Shown in pieces: positions 60,492 to 64,000 of a stretch of DNA of 64,000 bases (position 1 is the stretch's first letter; each line of letters begins with the position of its first letter). This DNA is from Cryptomeria japonica. Taxonomy: Eukaryota; Streptophyta; Pinopsida; Cupressales; Cupressaceae. The stretch covers positions 259,563,533 through 259,627,532 of the forward strand of contig NC_081410.1 of the NCBI RefSeq assembly GCF_030272615.1, given 5' to 3'. Made by a program: the position numbers and the translations under genes. Under the pieces are notes generated by a model. The model saw only the letters and a list, made by a program, of their open reading frames with translations, made no database searches and was not told where the DNA came from.

Positions 60492-60974
60492 GGTACCTGT
60501 ACGAAGCTTGAAATTAATGACTTTGTAAGGCAACTAAAACACAGAGGAAAACTAATTAATTCCAGGATTTCTTAAGTTCTGATTTTCCTGTGAATTTCAG
60601 ACATTTTAATCTTCTAAAATCAGAATTCAAAACTATGAATGCTCAAACCTTGACAAAATCTGGAAAAATGGAATTCTAAAACCTGATTTTTACCTTTTAA
60701 GGTGGTCTGATTACAATTGGAAGTTAGGGATATCAATCCACTACAGATCTGGAAATTAAATTTCAGCCCCAAAATCCAGAGAGAAAGGGAGAAATTCTGC
60801 GATTTTGTCCTCAAAGTATGATCACCAAGGCCGAATATATGTCTGAAACTTCTTTGCCTATAAATGATGAAGGCTTTGCTTGGTTGATCAGCCCTTCCAA
60901 TTCACTAGTCTGCTGTTGCAAGGTCTGCCTAGAGCAAAATCTAACTTGTGAGTTGAATGACTATTGCTCCTCTC

Positions 60975-60982
60975 TTTTTATA
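60975..60982 (-). promoter_or_regulatory. TATA box upstream of the element B gene
   Basis: TATAAAAA on the minus strand (CTAGTCTATAAAAAGAG) lies about 480 bp upstream of the first ATG. It may be a dedicated promoter for the element's own protein, separate from the 3' TATA. I did not find an equally clear counterpart in A. Confidence 0.45.
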
Positions 60983-62116
60983 GACTAGTGAATCCTTCCT
61001 TCAGGAGGTCAACCCATGCTTTCTATCTCTTTAAAAAAAAAACAATAACTCTAGCCTCTCATAAGCGATTTGCAAAAAAAAACGATAAGTTCTTTGCTTT
61101 CTTTCCTTAATGAATTTGCAAATAAAGCCATAAAACTTGTTAATTCCTTTCTTGAGCGATTTTGGCAAATAAAACAATTGATTTCTTTTTGAATAAAATA
61201 TTTAATTTTCCCTTTCTAGGAAATCGACCTCATGAAGGAATTATTCTTCCACTTCTAGGCGGATTTTTGTATTTAACCTCAGTTACTTCTTCACTTGGGA
61301 AATTCAACCTCCAAGTGGATTTTCCCTTTTACTTCATAAGGAATTTTTATGGACTTAGAAACTTTTTGGAAATTTGAACCTCAAGTGAAATTTTTCTAAG
61401 TAGATTTTTTTACTAAGGAGGTTGGACTCCATGGTCTAAACACAAATTTCCACTTCTTTGTTTGGGCGGGATTAGCACTTTCAACTGGATTTTCCTTTTC
61501 TCAATGGTGGATTTCATGCCTTCAACAAGATTTCATATTGAGAAGGTCGGACTTTATGTCAACTTGTGGATTCTTTACCTAGACATCATACTTAGCCAAT
61601 TTCTTGTGATCTTCCATTAGCATTCCCGACTTTATCCTCTGGATTCGAAGGTGGTTCCATATCTGGTTCGTTCTGGATGAATTCTCCTAGCTTGACACTT
61701 CTAATGACTCGATAACTACTTGTGATCCTGAGAAAAGCAAAAAGCAACTTTCTATTTTTAGAAAAAGTAGAACAAAAGAGCAGGTTCGCGGATTGGCCCC
61801 AAAATGCCAAAAATGAAACTTTTTGAAAAAGCAAAAAACAAAAAAAAAAGCAACTTTCCTAAAAAATAGGAAGTTGTCAAAATTGATCCCAAAAAATTGT
61901 GTTTTAACCTTCGACTTGTCTGAGCACATCCATAGCATCAGAACGCTCTTTTGATCATTCTTTCTCCTTGTTGATTTGATGACTCCAACTTGACTCATTT
62001 GCAAAGGCGAGAGATTGGAGACAAAACCCAAGATGCCAAAACACTACCCTAAAAAGCGAAAACAAGGGGTTCCCCCTTTGCAACAGGGCAATGTGTGATT
62101 ACGTCACAACAGTACC

Positions 62117-64000
62117 ACAATGTCTTTCTGATATGATTTAAGAAACTCCTGTCAACATCCCTCTTCACCAAATTCAAGGATTCAAATATTGTCAAATGTT
62201 AATGTTTGTGTGCAGAGTTTCACTTGCTTTAGAGTCCAAACTTTGAGACAAGTGCAGAAGCATCATTTTACAACAACAATAAGATAGATTTCTAGCAGGG
62301 ACATTTCTAGCCAAAATAAGCCTTCACCCACAAAAATAAATGAAGCTTTCGAATTTAAACATTGGTTTTTAATGTAGAAGTATCCTATAGCATAGAATAC
62401 CATTTAATTCCCAATATAAGGAATTTATGTATTACTAAAAAACATCAAATGTCGAGAAATTGTAAAACGACCGAACATAAAATAGAAATTAAGTGCAACA
62501 ATGTAAAATAAAGTTTCATTTGGCTAAGGGAACAAGTTATAATAAGTCGACCATATCACTACCAAGGCAATTTAATATTGGTAGTTGGCATCATTTAGCT
62601 TGACCAATTTCTCACATCATACAATTGAACTATTGACATACATCATATATAGCTTCTCTATTCCATTCAACAGTGCAGAGTCTATCCTTATAACACCATA
62701 CAAACATCATTGTTAAATATGCAGTTTCTCGTGCTTGGTGTACGACCCATTTCATCCCTCGCCATACAGCGATTGAAAGTTTTCCAAATCAAGGTACAAA
62801 AAACTCTCCTAGCAACTCAATGTACGATAGCACATCGGACGATGTCCACCTCATTTCATTCGGTCAACCTCATATTTCCCCGTATGCACAAGAAGTCTTC
62901 TCACCATATGACGATGGGACATACAACAATATCCATTCTTCCGCCTATGCTAATTTTCCTTGCATGTCATGCAGACGAGACCATTTCAATGGGTGGACGC
63001 ACAAAATTGTTCATTCCTCAACATGTCTTTCAAGCATACCGCAACATGGATCACTCCTCTGGCATTTCCTTGTGTGGCAACCTTCCATGGCATGCCCCTT
63101 ACTCCTTCGTACGTCAATCATTCCATCCTTTCAACGATTTAATTACAATGGAGTAGCCGCCCAAGTTTTGCATTCATTTCACCATCTTGAGCAAATTCTC
63201 CAATAGCATACTTCTAAATGGCCAGGCAATTATCATAACTGTTTTTTGAAAAGGTATTGTCTATTTAAACTTGATTGTGCACTCCTAAGAGTATATAAAT
63301 ATAGTTTCCAGATATTAATGCAGCACTACAAGCTGAGAATTGCATCAGGCAAAACCAATTAAGGAAAGGAGGTTGAGACTACAATAGATTAAATGAATTA
63401 AGAAAGTCTCACTAGCAATGGGTGTCGGATGTGGCAATAGAACAATCCTAATAAGCATGTGTTGAAAATGGCACTACAAAATGCGCAGGTAGACAAAGCT
63501 GCACAACTCCCATTCTTTATTTCTTAAGAGTTCAAATCATATTTGAAAGCAATGTTGGCGAACTACAACTGACAATCTCATAAATCAGTAATCGATTGCA
63601 GAGGTTGCCAAGTTACCATTTCATTTAGCCTAGTTTATTTCACCAGGGTGTTTGGTATACCTTCTACAGGGGTAGCTATTTGCAAGCTAGTAGGGAAGAG
63701 AGCCCACAACACAAAGAGACCTCCCTTCACCAAATATGTCAGCCAAACTTCACACAAGAAAAGGACATTATATGGAATGCCAGAAATAGGGGGCTACACA
63801 AACACTTCTTGGCTCCTATCAAATGGAAATGCGTGATGGACTTGCTGAAATGTCAATTAACAAGTGCCAATCAAGCACCCGATGTTGCCATAAGACTTCA
63901 TAATTGACCTAAGCATGGGTCAGGTATATAGTTGCACTAGAGTGCTATCTGAGAGAATCAAGGAATTCCTCTCACAAAAACACAGGGCATTTTACATGAC
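62117..64000. other. Upstream LETM1-like intron, distal part; no confident gene
   Basis: Two overlapping plus-strand frames (62710-63156, 148 codons, and 62820-63206, 128 codons) occur in a slightly less AT-rich stretch. Neither is recognisable and they exclude each other. No upstream LETM1-like exon was found, so this intron is longer than 9,252 bp. Confidence 0.5.

Larger units (their letters stand above)
56255..62111 (-). mobile_element. Element 'B': second copy of the A family
   Basis: It is 5,857 bp, flanked by GTACC at 56250-56254 and 62112-62116. The plus-strand ends are TATTGGTGTG (a TG-to-TA change relative to A) and CGTCACAACA. It shares with A both outer ends, the long protein frame, the palindrome-TATA pair and the A-rich AAAGCAAAAAGCA segment. 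No LTR pair is present. The independent target duplication shows that these ends are the true mobile boundaries of the family. Confidence 0.82.

Noticed and set aside
62710-63206. Two overlapping plus-strand frames of 148 and 128 codons
   Set aside because: They exclude one another, neither matches a family I know, and they lie inside an intron among decayed repeats.

Overview
The window is nuclear DNA of a large-genome seed plant, most likely a gymnosperm (conifer-like). The reasons are an AT-rich background, one host gene with introns up to at least 27.9 kb, and dense nested retrotransposons and DNA transposons. The species cannot be fixed from sequence alone. There are no prokaryotic operons, no CRISPR array, and no tRNA or rRNA gene that I could recognise.

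Left part (1-22.3 kb). A complete 14,989-bp Ty3/gypsy LTR retrotransposon of the Tat type lies at 2264-17252. It has perfect 5-bp target duplications (ATATC), 1.5-kb LTRs, a primer-binding site, a polypurine tract, and two RNase H domains in pol. Its gag-pol frame runs in a single phase from 5756 to 13996 and is broken only by seven in-frame stops. It is followed by a decayed integrase remnant of a second gypsy element on the minus strand (about 17.8-18.4 kb) and a 5'-truncated LINE with a plant-type RNase H (19.2-21.1 kb).

Host gene (22.3 kb to beyond 64 kb, minus strand). Four exons encode the C-terminal 149 residues of a LETM1-like mitochondrial inner-membrane protein, including a canonical EF-hand loop. 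The exons are 54605-54748, 26612-26694, 22746-22861 and 22283-22389. All junctions have GT-AG borders and compatible phases. The intron between the first two is 27,910 bp. The next upstream exon was not found in the window, so that intron exceeds 9.2 kb.

Inside the giant intron, insertions are stacked four deep. A hAT transposon (36109-52876, 8-bp duplication ATTAATAA) holds a solo LTR, 'D' (37304-50766, duplication AAGGG/AAGGA). D holds element 'A' (37341-50029, duplication GATAG). A holds a non-autonomous LTR retrotransposon, 'C' (40879-47216, duplication CCACT). Element 'B' (56255-62111, duplication GTACC), in the next intron upstream, is a second independent copy of the A family.

The most unusual content is the A/B family. 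These are about 6-kb units bounded by TG...CA-type ends and 5-bp target duplications, with no internal LTR pair. Each carries the decayed frame of one roughly 1,070-1,090-codon protein that I cannot assign to a known family. Both carry a 12-bp palindrome 67 bp upstream of a TATA box near the 3' end. They look like giant solo LTRs with a protein-coding U3, or else like an undescribed transposon class. Nearly every in-frame stop I inspected in these elements is one C-to-T-type transition from a sense codon, as expected from decay under cytosine methylation.
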